Assembly: GCA_945828175.1 (NCBI GenBank)
Contig: CALZQD010000026.1
Location: forward strand, 1-11,019
Direction: 5' to 3'
DNA length: 11,019 nt
From: an uncultured Bacteroidales bacterium
GTDB lineage: Bacteria; Bacteroidota; Bacteroidia; Bacteroidales; Muribaculaceae
Shown in pieces: positions 1 through 7,800 of the stretch. The notes beneath the pieces were generated by a model. It made no database searches. It saw nothing but the letters and a program-made list of their open reading frames with translations, and was not told where the DNA came from. The first letter of the stretch is position 1. Each line of letters starts with the position of its first letter. The position numbers and the translations under genes were made by a program.

Positions 1-60
1 GTGTATCGTCTGGTCGCTGACCCATTGATTTTCAAACCGCTGACTGCATGGATTTTTTAA
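1..60 (+). CDS. uppP: C-terminal end of an integral membrane protein, possibly undecaprenyl-diphosphatase (partial)
   Basis: Only frame 1 stays open from the window edge. It reads [19 protein letters not shown] and then TAA at 58-60; the other two forward frames stop within the first 30 bases. The tail is hydrophobic with a YR pair near its start. This resembles the last membrane helix of UppP/BacA, where a YR pair is common, and as I recall uppP precedes truB in many Bacteroidales. UppP dephosphorylates undecaprenyl pyrophosphate in the inner membrane to recycle the cell-wall lipid carrier. The stop lies inside the truB start region, a 13-base overlap that suggests translational coupling. 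Nineteen residues are too few to prove identity, so the name rests mainly on gene order. Confidence 0.4.
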   Translation: MYRLVADPLIFKPLTAWIF

Positions 61-764
61 GCGGCGAACTGCTTTATATCGACAAGCCCCTTGGCTGGAC
101 CTCGTTTGACGCCGTCAAGCGCCTGCGCAGCGCCCTGACGCGCCGTCTCGGCGTCAAGAAGCTCAAGGTCGGCCACGCCGGCACCCTCGACCCTCTCGCA
201 ACGGGGGTCATGATTGTCTGCACCGGCAAAGCCACCAAGCGCATCGACGAGCTGCAGACCGGTGTCAAGGAATATGTAGCCACGATAGCCCTCGGCGCTA
301 CCACGCCGTCGTTCGACCTCGAGACCGAGATCGACGCTACATACCCCACCGATCACATAACCCGCGAGGCGGTCGCACAGGCGCTGACTCGTTTCACCGG
401 CACCATCGAACAGATACCGCCGGCCTTCTCGGCCTGTAAGATCGGGGGCGACCGCGCCTACCGCATGGCCCGTCAGGGACAGGAGGTGGCGCTCAAGCCC
501 AAGATTCTCGTCATCGACGCCATCGAGCTGCTCGATTTCAAACCGACCGAGATAACGATAAGGGTCGTCTGCAGCAAAGGCACATATATCCGCGCCCTCG
601 CCCGTGACATCGGCGAGGCCCTCGGCTCGGGAGGCCATCTCACCGCCCTGCGCCGCACCCGCGTGGGCGATGTAGGCATCGACGCCTGCCTCAGCGTCGA
701 CGCTGCTGTCGAGCTCATCAAGACGGTCGTCATCGAGATGCCCGACGATTATAAAGATAAATGA
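48..764 (+). CDS. truB: tRNA pseudouridine(55) synthase TruB
   Basis: This enzyme isomerises U55 in the T-loop of tRNAs to pseudouridine in the cytoplasm. The 238-residue product starts with the typical [18 protein letters not shown] block (residues 6-23). It carries the catalytic motif [13 protein letters not shown] with the nucleophilic aspartate at D48, the same number as in E. coli. Further TruB blocks are [18 protein letters not shown] (122-139), [13 protein letters not shown] (177-189) and [10 protein letters not shown] (195-204). It is shorter than E. coli TruB (about 314 residues) because the C-terminal PUA domain is absent, which is usual for Bacteroidetes. The ATG at 48 fits the family N-terminus. 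It overlaps the upstream reading frame by 13 bases and is followed 34 bases later by queA, so the three genes probably form one operon. Confidence 0.96.
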   Translation: MDFLSGELLYIDKPLGWTSFDAVKRLRSALTRRLGVKKLKVGHAGTLDPLATGVMIVCTGKATKRIDELQTGVKEYVATIALGATTPSFDLETEIDATYPTDHITREAVAQALTRFTGTIEQIPPAFSACKIGGDRAYRMARQGQEVALKPKILVIDAIELLDFKPTEITIRVVCSKGTYIRALARDIGEALGSGGHLTALRRTRVGDVGIDACLSVDAAVELIKTVVIEMPDDYKDK

Positions 765-798
765 ATTACATAGACTGATAAGAAATAACACAGTAGAA

Positions 799-1848
799 AT
801 GAAGCTATCACAATTTAAATTCAAATTACCGGAAAATCTCATCGCCCAATATCCCACTCCCAATCGCGACGAGGCCCGCATGATGGTGCTCCACCGCAAC
901 ACCGGCGAAATCGAACACCGTCAATTTAAAGATATCCTTCAGTACTTCGACGAAGGCGACGTCATGGTTTTCAACGACACCAAGGTCTTCCCGGCGCTCC
1001 TCTACGGCAACAAGGAGAAGACCGGCGCTCGCATCGAAGTTTTTCTGCTCCGTGAGCTTAACGCCGACAACAAACTGTGGGATGTCCTCGTCGAGCCCGC
1101 CCGCAAGATACGCATTGGCAACAAACTCTACTTCGGCGACGACGAGTCGATGGTCGCCGAGGTTATCGACAACACCACCTCGCGCGGCCGCACGCTGAGA
1201 TTCCTCTACGACGGCTCGCACGAAGAATTCAAGAAAGCACTCTACGCCCTGGGCCACACCCCGCTTCCCGAATACATCAAGCGCGAGCCCAACGAACAGG
1301 ATGCCGAAGACTATCAGTGTATCTTCGCCGCCCGCGAGGGTGCCGTTGTGGCTCCGGCCGCCGGCCTCCACTTCTCGCGCGAACTGCTCAAACGTCTTGA
1401 AATCAAGGGCGTCGAGCAGGCTTTCATCACCGTTCACAGCGGTCTTGGCAACTTCCGCGAAATCGACGTCGAGGACCTCACCAAACACCGCATGGACTCT
1501 GAGCAGATGGAGGCGTCGCAGAAGCTCGTCGACACTGTCAACCACGCCAAAGACACCGACCATCGCGTCTGTGCCATCGGCACTTCGGTGCTCCGCGGCA
1601 TCGCTACGGCTGTCAGCATGGGCGGCCATATGAAGACCTATGAGGGCTGGACCAACAAGTTTATCTTCCCGCCCTATGACTTCACGGTTACCGACGCGCT
1701 CGTCACCAATTTCCATCTGCCTTACTCGACGATGCTGATGATGACGACGGCTTTCGCCGGCTACGAAAAGCTCTTCAAGGCCTACGACGTCGCAGTCAAA
1801 GAAGGCTACCGCTTCGGCGCCTACGGCGACGCGATGCTTATTCTTTGA
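799..1848 (+). CDS. queA: S-adenosylmethionine:tRNA ribosyltransferase-isomerase QueA
   Basis: QueA transfers the ribosyl part of S-adenosylmethionine to preQ1 at the wobble position of GUN-anticodon tRNAs, giving epoxyqueuosine. The 349 residues match the family length. Visible blocks are the N-terminal [26 protein letters not shown], the APAAGLHFS core (about residues 185-193), [17 protein letters not shown], and a C-terminal run with [24 protein letters not shown] and [11 protein letters not shown]. The start codon follows an A-rich leader with no clear Shine-Dalgarno sequence, as expected for Bacteroidetes. It lies 34 bases after truB with no promoter box that I can see between them, which suggests co-transcription. 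Two tRNA-modifying enzymes therefore sit side by side. The gene ends just before a strong hairpin terminator. Confidence 0.96.
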   Translation: MKLSQFKFKLPENLIAQYPTPNRDEARMMVLHRNTGEIEHRQFKDILQYFDEGDVMVFNDTKVFPALLYGNKEKTGARIEVFLLRELNADNKLWDVLVEPARKIRIGNKLYFGDDESMVAEVIDNTTSRGRTLRFLYDGSHEEFKKALYALGHTPLPEYIKREPNEQDAEDYQCIFAAREGAVVAPAAGLHFSRELLKRLEIKGVEQAFITVHSGLGNFREIDVEDLTKHRMDSEQMEASQKLVDTVNHAKDTDHRVCAIGTSVLRGIATAVSMGGHMKTYEGWTNKFIFPPYDFTVTDALVTNFHLPYSTMLMMTTAFAGYEKLFKAYDVAVKEGYRFGAYGDAMLIL

Positions 1849-1855
1849 TAGAGAG

Positions 1856-1882
1856 ATAGCTGATATAGCTAAAATAGCTAAG
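1856..1882 (+). repeat. Three imperfect tandem 9-mers (ATAGCTnnn)
   Basis: Directly after the queA stop come ATAGCTGAT, ATAGCTAAA and ATAGCTAAG, three units in perfect 9-base register. The third unit forms part of the left arm of the terminator hairpin. The second can pair with the same right arm in another register (1865-1874 with 1898-1907). The repeat probably arose by local slippage; I see no sign of a protein-binding role. Confidence 0.7.
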
Positions 1883-1912
1883 ATGGCAGAAATGCTGTTT
1901 TAGCTATTTTTT
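1871..1912 (+). terminator. Intrinsic terminator shared by convergent queA and cinA
   Basis: AAAATAGCTAA (1871-1881) pairs exactly with TTAGCTATTTT (1900-1910). Between the arms, GU pairs and a GCA/TGC pair extend the stem to 18 base pairs (1871-1888 with 1893-1910), closed by a GAAA tetraloop at 1889-1892. Six T residues (1907-1912) finish the + strand signal. The last TC of the cinA stop region begins right at its edge (cinA ends at 1912). On the minus strand the GU pairs become AC mismatches and only four T residues follow, so termination should be stronger for queA than for cinA. Confidence 0.85.
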
Positions 1913-3156
1913 CATAATGTCCTGAGGACTTGGGCGAGGGTGATGAGGACGTCGTTGGTGGCGCGTTCGATGACGCGGCTGCGGTTGCCGGGGAGCTTGA
2001 GCAGGCGCGAGGTGACTTGGCCTTTGACGCAAACAGCTGTCCAGACTGTGCCGACGGGCTTGTCGGGAGTGCCGCCGCCCGGGCCGGCGATGCCCGAGGT
2101 CGCTACAGCGCAGTCGGCGCCTGTGGCGCGGCAAACGCCTGCTGCCATCTGCTCGACAACTTCGCGGCTGACGGCGCCAAATTGCTCAAGGTCATCGCGG
2201 CTGACGCCGAGAAGATTGGCCTTGACGTCGTTTGAATAGCTCACGACCGAGCCGACATAGCTGTCGCTGCAGCCTGCGATTTCGGTAATCTTGTGGGCGA
2301 TGTTTCCGCCTGTGCAGCTCTCTGCCGTTGCCATCGTCAGGCCGTGACGGCGGAGGTAAGTGAGAACGATTTCGGCCGGGGTGGCGTCGCCGTCGTAGAG
2401 CATCAGGCTGCCGAGGACGTCTGTGAGTCGTCCGGCATATCGGTCGATGAGGCTGTCGACGGTCGCGGCGTCGCCGCCGATGCCGTCGAGGCGCAGGCGG
2501 ATGAATCCCGGCGTCGGCAGGTATGCTAAATGGAACCCGGCGGGGAGCGATGTCTCGAACTCTTCGAGGTGCTTGGCGAGCGCCGACTCGGTGATGCCAG
2601 TAGTGATGACCGTGCGGTGGGCGATGGCCGTGTCGGGCTGAAAACGCGCCATGACCTCGGGGATGACGGCGCTGGCGAGCATGCCCTCGGTCTCGAAGGG
2701 TACGCCCGGCATGGCTATGAGCATGCGGTCGTCGCGCTCGAAGACCATGATGGGGGCTGTGCCGAGGCGGTTCTGGATGACGCGGCAGCTCGACGGCACG
2801 ATGGCCTGGTCGGCGGTCAGCGGGTTCATCTTCAGACCGCGGAGGTTGAAGACGTTGATGATGTTGTCGAGGACTTCGGCATTTCTGACGGGCACGCCGC
2901 CGAAAATCTCGGTCATCACGCCTTTTGTGATATCGTCTTTTGTCGGGCCGAGGCCGCCGGTGGTGATGACGAGGCGGCTCTGCTGCATGGCGCGGCCGAT
3001 GGCCGAGGCGATTGCTTCTTTAGTGTCGCCGACGGTCTCGACAGACGCTATTTCCCAGCCGAGAGCGTCGAAATGGCGGGCTATGAAGCCCGAATTGGTG
3101 TCGGTGACGCGGCCGAGAAGCAGCTCGTCGCCGATGACGACTATAGAAAGTTTCAT
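1912..3156 (-). CDS. cinA: CinA-family protein: MoaB-like domain plus nicotinamide-nucleotide amidase (PncC)
   Basis: This is a full-length two-domain CinA protein of 414 residues. The N-terminal half is a MoaB/MogA-like molybdopterin-binding fold, starting IVVIGDELLLGRVTDTNS, with TTGGLGPTKDD at 65-75 and the AMPGVPFE block at 149-156. The C-terminal half is the PncC amidase domain, with TAESCTGG at 277-284 and SGIAGPGGGTPDKPVGTVW at 354-372. PncC-type enzymes deamidate nicotinamide mononucleotide to nicotinate mononucleotide in NAD salvage. Some CinA proteins with the N-terminal domain also hydrolyse ADP-ribose, and the competence role of the name applies mainly to Gram-positives. The ATG lies 9 bases after the tsaD stop, so it is the last gene of the minus-strand operon. 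It ends at the terminator shared with queA. Confidence 0.94.
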   Translation of the reverse strand: MKLSIVVIGDELLLGRVTDTNSGFIARHFDALGWEIASVETVGDTKEAIASAIGRAMQQSRLVITTGGLGPTKDDITKGVMTEIFGGVPVRNAEVLDNIINVFNLRGLKMNPLTADQAIVPSSCRVIQNRLGTAPIMVFERDDRMLIAMPGVPFETEGMLASAVIPEVMARFQPDTAIAHRTVITTGITESALAKHLEEFETSLPAGFHLAYLPTPGFIRLRLDGIGGDAATVDSLIDRYAGRLTDVLGSLMLYDGDATPAEIVLTYLRRHGLTMATAESCTGGNIAHKITEIAGCSDSYVGSVVSYSNDVKANLLGVSRDDLEQFGAVSREVVEQMAAGVCRATGADCAVATSGIAGPGGGTPDKPVGTVWTAVCVKGQVTSRLLKLPGNRSRVIERATNDVLITLAQVLRTL

Positions 3157-3165
3157 ATGCTTGTG

Positions 3166-4182
3166 TCAGACAGTCACGCGGGCGTAGGGCGTCTCGCTAT
3201 AGCTGCAGAATTGTTTATCGAGATATTTGTAGTAGCCGGCAATGGCCACCATGGCGGCGTTGTCGGTGGTGAAAGCGCGTTCGGGGATGAAAGCCCTGAT
3301 GCCGCGGTGCTTGCAGAAGTCGGCTACAGCGGCGCGTACGCCCGAATTGGCCGAGACACCTCCGCCGATGGCGACGGTTGTGACGCCGGTTTGGTCGACG
3401 GCCTTTTTGAGTTTGTCGATCAGGATGTCGATGATGGTCGCCTGGAGCGATGCGGCCAGGTCGGCCTTGTTCTCCTCGATGAAGCCGGGGTTGAGGCGGA
3501 TGGCGTCGCGCAGGGTGTAGAGGAATGATGTCTTCAGGCCGCTGAAGCTGTAGTCGAGACCATCGATGTGGGGTTTTGCGAACTTGAATTTCTTCGGGTT
3601 GCCCTCGGCGGCCAGTCGGTCGATGTGGGGGCCGCCGGGGTAGGGGAGTCCCATCACCTTGGCGCATTTGTCGAAGGCTTCGCCGGCGGCGTCGTCGATG
3701 GTGCGGCCGATGACTTCCATGTCGTTATAGTTCCTGACAAGTATCAGCTGGGAGTTGCCGCCCGAGACGAGCAGGCAGAGGAAAGGATACTCGGGCACCT
3801 CGTCGTCGGGCTGACGTCTGACGAAGTGAGAGAGCACATGGCCGTGAAGGTGGTTGACGTCGATAATGGGCACGCGCAGTCCGAGCGACATGCCCTTGGC
3901 GAAGCTTGTGCCGACGAGCAGCGAGCCGAGCAGGCCCGGTCCGCGGGTGAAGGCGATGGCCGATAGGTCGTGTTTGTCGATGCCGGCGCGGCGCAGGGCC
4001 GTGTCGACGACGGGGACGATGTTCTGCTGATGGGCCCGCGAGGCTAACTCGGGTACAACGCCGCCATACTCCTCGTGGACGCTCTGCGAGGCTATTACAT
4101 TGCTTAGAAGCACGCCGTCGCGGATGACGGCGGCGCTGGTGTCGTCGCATGACGACTCAATACCTAATATTGTGACAGACAT
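3166..4182 (-). CDS. tsaD: tRNA N6-adenosine threonylcarbamoyltransferase TsaD
   Basis: TsaD transfers threonylcarbamoyl to A37 of ANN-decoding tRNAs (t6A), working with TsaB and TsaE; neither partner is in this window. The start MSVTILGIESSCDDTS at 4182 gives 338 residues, the normal length. An in-frame ATG 36 codons further upstream would run into the preceding gene and is not used. Metal ligands are visible: H111 and H115 in NHLHGH, and D307 in TTDNAAM. Other blocks are YGGVVPELASRAH (39-51), the LLVSGGNSQL nucleotide motif (137-146) and IGGGVSANSGVR (272-283). It begins only 8 bases after the stop of the beta-barrel gene and ends 9 bases before cinA, so the three genes are probably co-transcribed. 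It is normally an essential gene. Confidence 0.96.
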   Translation of the reverse strand: MSVTILGIESSCDDTSAAVIRDGVLLSNVIASQSVHEEYGGVVPELASRAHQQNIVPVVDTALRRAGIDKHDLSAIAFTRGPGLLGSLLVGTSFAKGMSLGLRVPIIDVNHLHGHVLSHFVRRQPDDEVPEYPFLCLLVSGGNSQLILVRNYNDMEVIGRTIDDAAGEAFDKCAKVMGLPYPGGPHIDRLAAEGNPKKFKFAKPHIDGLDYSFSGLKTSFLYTLRDAIRLNPGFIEENKADLAASLQATIIDILIDKLKKAVDQTGVTTVAIGGGVSANSGVRAAVADFCKHRGIRAFIPERAFTTDNAAMVAIAGYYKYLDKQFCSYSETPYARVTV

Positions 4183-4190
4183 TGCTTTAA

Positions 4191-4718
4191 TTAGAATATA
4201 TAGCCGAAACCGAGAGTAATCATCGCTGACGAATAACCCTTGATGAAGCAATATTTCGCCTCCATGTTGAGCTTGATGGTCTCGCTGCATTTAAGCTCGA
4301 AGCCGGCGCCGAGGTTGAGGCCGAAGCGGTTGCGGCGGGTCGACACGTCGTCGTCGAGATCCTGCTCGGCTTTGTCGATATGGCGGTTCCACGACGAATA
4401 GTTAAGGCCTGCAAGCGGATAGAGCGCGACGCTCTCGGCGCCGATGATGCCGAAGGGGGTGTTGAAGTTGAGGTCGAACATAAAGGCGTCGAGGTCTTTG
4501 TGCTTGAAGGCGTAGCTCAGCTCGGGGGCGATTCTGAGATGGTCGCTGAACGAATATCTGAACACCAGGCCGGCCACGGCCGAAGTGTTTTTGCTGATAT
4601 AACCCACTTTGGGGCCGAACGATTTCTCGCCCTTAGTGATCTGGGCCTGTGTCGTCATTGCTGCCATGCTCAGGATAGCAAAAAGGAGGAGAGCGATAGG
4701 TTTAGTCAGTCGTTTCAT
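4191..4718 (-). CDS. Small outer-membrane beta-barrel protein (porin-like, function unknown)
   Basis: This 175-residue protein has a clear export signal: positively charged MKRLTK, a hydrophobic core and a likely cleavage site at TTQA|Q near residue 25. The mature part alternates polar and hydrophobic residues in strand-length stretches rich in aromatics, for example GLVFRYSFSDHLRIAPELSY. It ends in GFGYIF, and a terminal phenylalanine is the usual signal for insertion by the BAM machinery. These traits fit the OmpW/OmpX-like 8-stranded barrel superfamily common in Bacteroidetes. I recognise no specific ligand or function. It is the first gene of a minus-strand operon with tsaD and cinA and has its own -7 box 22 bases upstream. 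Confidence 0.8.
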   Translation of the reverse strand: MKRLTKPIALLLFAILSMAAMTTQAQITKGEKSFGPKVGYISKNTSAVAGLVFRYSFSDHLRIAPELSYAFKHKDLDAFMFDLNFNTPFGIIGAESVALYPLAGLNYSSWNRHIDKAEQDLDDDVSTRRNRFGLNLGAGFELKCSETIKLNMEAKYCFIKGYSSAMITLGFGYIF

Positions 4719-4740
4719 AATGGTTCGGGTTAATTTCTGA

Positions 4741-4772
4741 CAAAGATAAAAATTTTCACTAAGCCGCGGAAA
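4741..4772 (-). promoter_or_regulatory. Bacteroidetes-type promoter for the beta-barrel/tsaD/cinA operon
   Basis: On the minus strand, TATCTTTG (4748-4741) matches the Bacteroidetes -7 consensus TAnnTTTG. Twenty bases further upstream, TTTC (4772-4769) is a three-of-four match to the -33 TTTG. The -7 box lies 22 bases before the ATG at 4718, giving a short leader. Confidence 0.7.
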
Positions 4773-4781
4773 TTAATTTGT

Positions 4782-4809
4782 GTCATATAAGTCATATTTT
4801 TTGCCATAT
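4782..4809. repeat. Triplicated GTCATAT/GCCATAT motif in the divergent promoter region
   Basis: GTCATAT occurs at 4782-4788 and 4791-4797, with a one-base variant, GCCATAT, at 4803-4809. The copies lie just upstream of the -7 box of the CHAT gene, where a regulator could bind. The region is AT-rich, so chance similarity is possible. The spacings (9 and 12 bases) are not a full helical turn. Confidence 0.35.
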
Positions 4810-4815
4810 TATATT

Positions 4816-4823
4816 TATCTTTG
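4816..4823 (+). promoter_or_regulatory. -7 promoter box for the CHAT-FHA-PP2C operon
   Basis: TATCTTTG is an exact match to the Bacteroidetes -7 consensus TAnnTTTG, and 19 bases separate it from the ATG at 4843. No -33 TTTG lies at the expected distance of about 19-21 bases; the nearest TTTG (4800-4803) is only 12 bases upstream. The promoter may therefore be weak or need an activator. Confidence 0.65.
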
Positions 4824-4842
4824 TGTTATGCTATAAATTATT

Positions 4843-7800
4843 ATGAAAAAACTACATCTGATTCTGCTACTCCTCATCGTGCCGTTGCTCGCAGCCGCGC
4901 AGTCGGCCGAGAGCGCCGCGCTCTACGCCAAGGGCAAAGACCTCTATAATGCCGGCGATTATAAAAAAGCCGCCGAGACCTTTATCGAAGTACTCGAGCT
5001 CGACAAAGCCGAGGCACCCGAGAATACATATAACCTTGATATTGTGTGTGATTGGATCGGCTCAAGCTTTTACAAGGCGGGCGAAAAAGAAAAGGTCGTT
5101 GATTACGAACCGTATTTTTATGAACTCGAACCCGTCGACCGTCCGGCGATGGCGCAGATTTTCAGCTATTCGGCAATGTCGCAGCAGGCACGCGATATCG
5201 ACGCCGCTTTGATGTGGCTTGAGCGCCAGAATGAAGAAGAAATAAAACTCCTCGGCCCTGATCATTATCTGCTTGTAGATACTTATTTCATGCTTGCCCT
5301 GTATGAGTATATGCGGGGCAACAATGCCGGGGCTATCAGTTATAACGAGAAACTGAAAGAAGTCATCCGCAAGACGGCCCCGCTCGTCACGACCGAGGGC
5401 TGGGATGCCGGTATCTATCTGGTCGACGGATGTATAGCCGAGCAAAACGGCGACTATGCGCGGACTTTCGACTATGCCCAAAAAGGATGGGAGCGTGTAA
5501 ACCCATGGCTTTCGGCACAGTCATTCTGCTATAAAGAGCTTTTTGCCCTGTTGATGCGCTGTTATGTTGCCAATCAGGATTACGACAGCGCGTCGGCTAT
5601 GGCAGCGAAGGCCGAGAAAGACTATCGCACCCTCGATGCCGAAGCGGCCGAGCGGGCAGCGACGCTTGTGCCCTATATCGTCGAATATTATCTTAATACC
5701 GTGCGATATAGCGCTGCAGCCGAGCTCTGTGAATATGCTCTCGAACGTGTGACTGACGAATATACCCGAGGCCGCTTGCTTACCTCAGCCGGCGCGGCTT
5801 ATCTCTCATTTGGCCGCGATAGTGATGCGGTCGGGCGACTCGCTGATGCTCTTGATATTTTCACAAGCCTGCGTGCCGAGCCGGATGCCGCGAGCGCCAA
5901 TTTTTATTTAGGCACGGCGATGGACAATCTGCGCCGCTACGACGAGGCGATGGACTATTTCAAGCAGGCTCTGAAACTTTTCGGCAAAGATAAGGATAAC
6001 AGCGCAATATCATATTTCAGTACCTTGTGCCGACTTGCCGCCATCGAGACTCGCACACGCCGATACGACGCCGCTCTCGGGCGTCTCGCCGAAGCCCGCA
6101 AGTTTACGGCCTCGTATCCGAATTTTTTCAATGACATCCATCAGGCTTTCCTTTACCGCGAGGAAGCCTTCTGTTATATGGGCAAGAACATGAACGACAC
6201 GGCGGTCGACAAAATGCGTGAGGCCGTGCGCCTTTATGAGCAAAGCGGCGTCGGCCTCGATTATAATTATGTCGACGCGGCTGCCGAGCTGTTCTCGATG
6301 CTCATTAAAGACGAGGCAACCCGGGGTGAAGCCGAGCAGATAAAAGATCGTCTTTATAAACTCAGCGAGGGCTCGACCGAGCAGGCCGCCCTGATGAGAA
6401 TCAAAGTGCTCGACAAGCTGGCCAATTCCTATATGACCAATATGTACTTCGACGAGGCTCTCGCCGTCAACGAGGAATTGCTCGATTTTGCCAAGGCCTA
6501 TCCCGATTACGATACTTACGACGCCATATCTAACCGCCTGATGCTCCTGATTTTCACCGGTCGCAAAGCCGAGGCGCGCAGCGAGCTTGACGAGCTGTAT
6601 AATTCAACCTTATCGGAGTATGGCAGAAACAGCAAAAAGCATCTTCAGGCAGCCCTGCTCAGCTGCGTCTATATCGACCAGACGGGCGATCTGTCGCAGA
6701 TGGAGCGCCAGACCGAGTTGGGTCATGAGATTATCGACATTGCCAAAGTGATGTATAGCGCCGACGACCCCTCGCGTTTCCAGCATCTGATATGGGGAGC
6801 CAAAATTTTGAGTACGACCGAGTATAACTATGCGGTCGACGTTATTCTGGAGACTCTCAGGCAGACCCCTAATCAAATTAAAGATGCCGATATAATGAGT
6901 GTCTGTAACGCTTACACCACACTGGCTACAATAAAGAATAATCTTTGGGAACTCGATGACGCGCTGAAATATGCCGAGAAAGCTCTCGAGGCGATTGAAG
7001 GCGGCGCAACCGGTTTTGTAACACCGACGGCGCTGCTGACCGCCGGGCAGATTTACATTAAGCTAAACCGCCTCGCCGATGCTGAAAAAGTGATTCTGAA
7101 AGCTCTCGACCGCACAATGGAGATGAACGACGGCGGCATGGCACAGCTGATGCAGATATATAACTCATTAGGCGAACTTTATTCGAGAATGGGCCGATAC
7201 TCTCTCGTCGAAGAGTATCGCAAGAAAAGCGAACAGCTTCAGGCTGAGCGCTACAGCGATAATGATGCCGTCGTCATGGCCAACAGTGTCAACGGCCTGT
7301 GGGCCAAATATAACGCCGGCAAAAAAACCGAGTGTCTCGAGGATATCAATAAAGTCGACTCTATCATCAGCTCGATTAAAAGCTTTATCAACCTCGACCG
7401 CTCGCTGCCTAACCGCCTGAGAGCGCAATATTACTTTATGGAGGGCGATATCGAGTCGGCCAAGCTCTATTGCGAACTGGCGTCTTTAACGATAGAAACA
7501 TACGATAATTGCCTGCTGTCTTCGAGAATATACGGTGCTGCAGGCGATTATGCCATATCACTGGAGCGCGCAAACCGCGCGGCTGAAATCGCCGACGAGA
7601 TAAACGGCAAGAATTCGGTGACGGTAATCGCCCCGCTCGTTTATGCTGCCGAGGCCAAGGTTATGCTCAGCGATAAGGCCGGGGCTATTGAGAATTACCG
7701 GCGTGCTTATGACATCGGCTGCGATTATATATCGAATAACATCCTGACGCTCACTGCGGCGCAGCGCGCTGACTTCTGGAACTCGAATTTCGGGTTCTAC

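Noticed and set aside
57..902. A 281-codon minus-strand ORF antisense to truB and the start of queA.
   Set aside because: It lies over two well-recognised genes, its product resembles no family I know, and long antisense frames are common in GC-rich coding DNA.
826..1716. A 296-codon minus-strand ORF antisense to queA.
   Set aside because: It is a mirror of the queA codon pattern, with no promoter or recognisable domain.
2530..3528. A 332-codon plus-strand ORF across cinA and tsaD.
   Set aside because: It runs across the boundary of two clear minus-strand genes and its translation is low-complexity shadow sequence.
4183..4290. A 36-residue N-terminal extension of TsaD from an upstream ATG.
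   Set aside because: It would overlap the barrel gene, and TsaD proteins start close to the LGIESSCDDT motif, so the ATG at 4182 is preferred.
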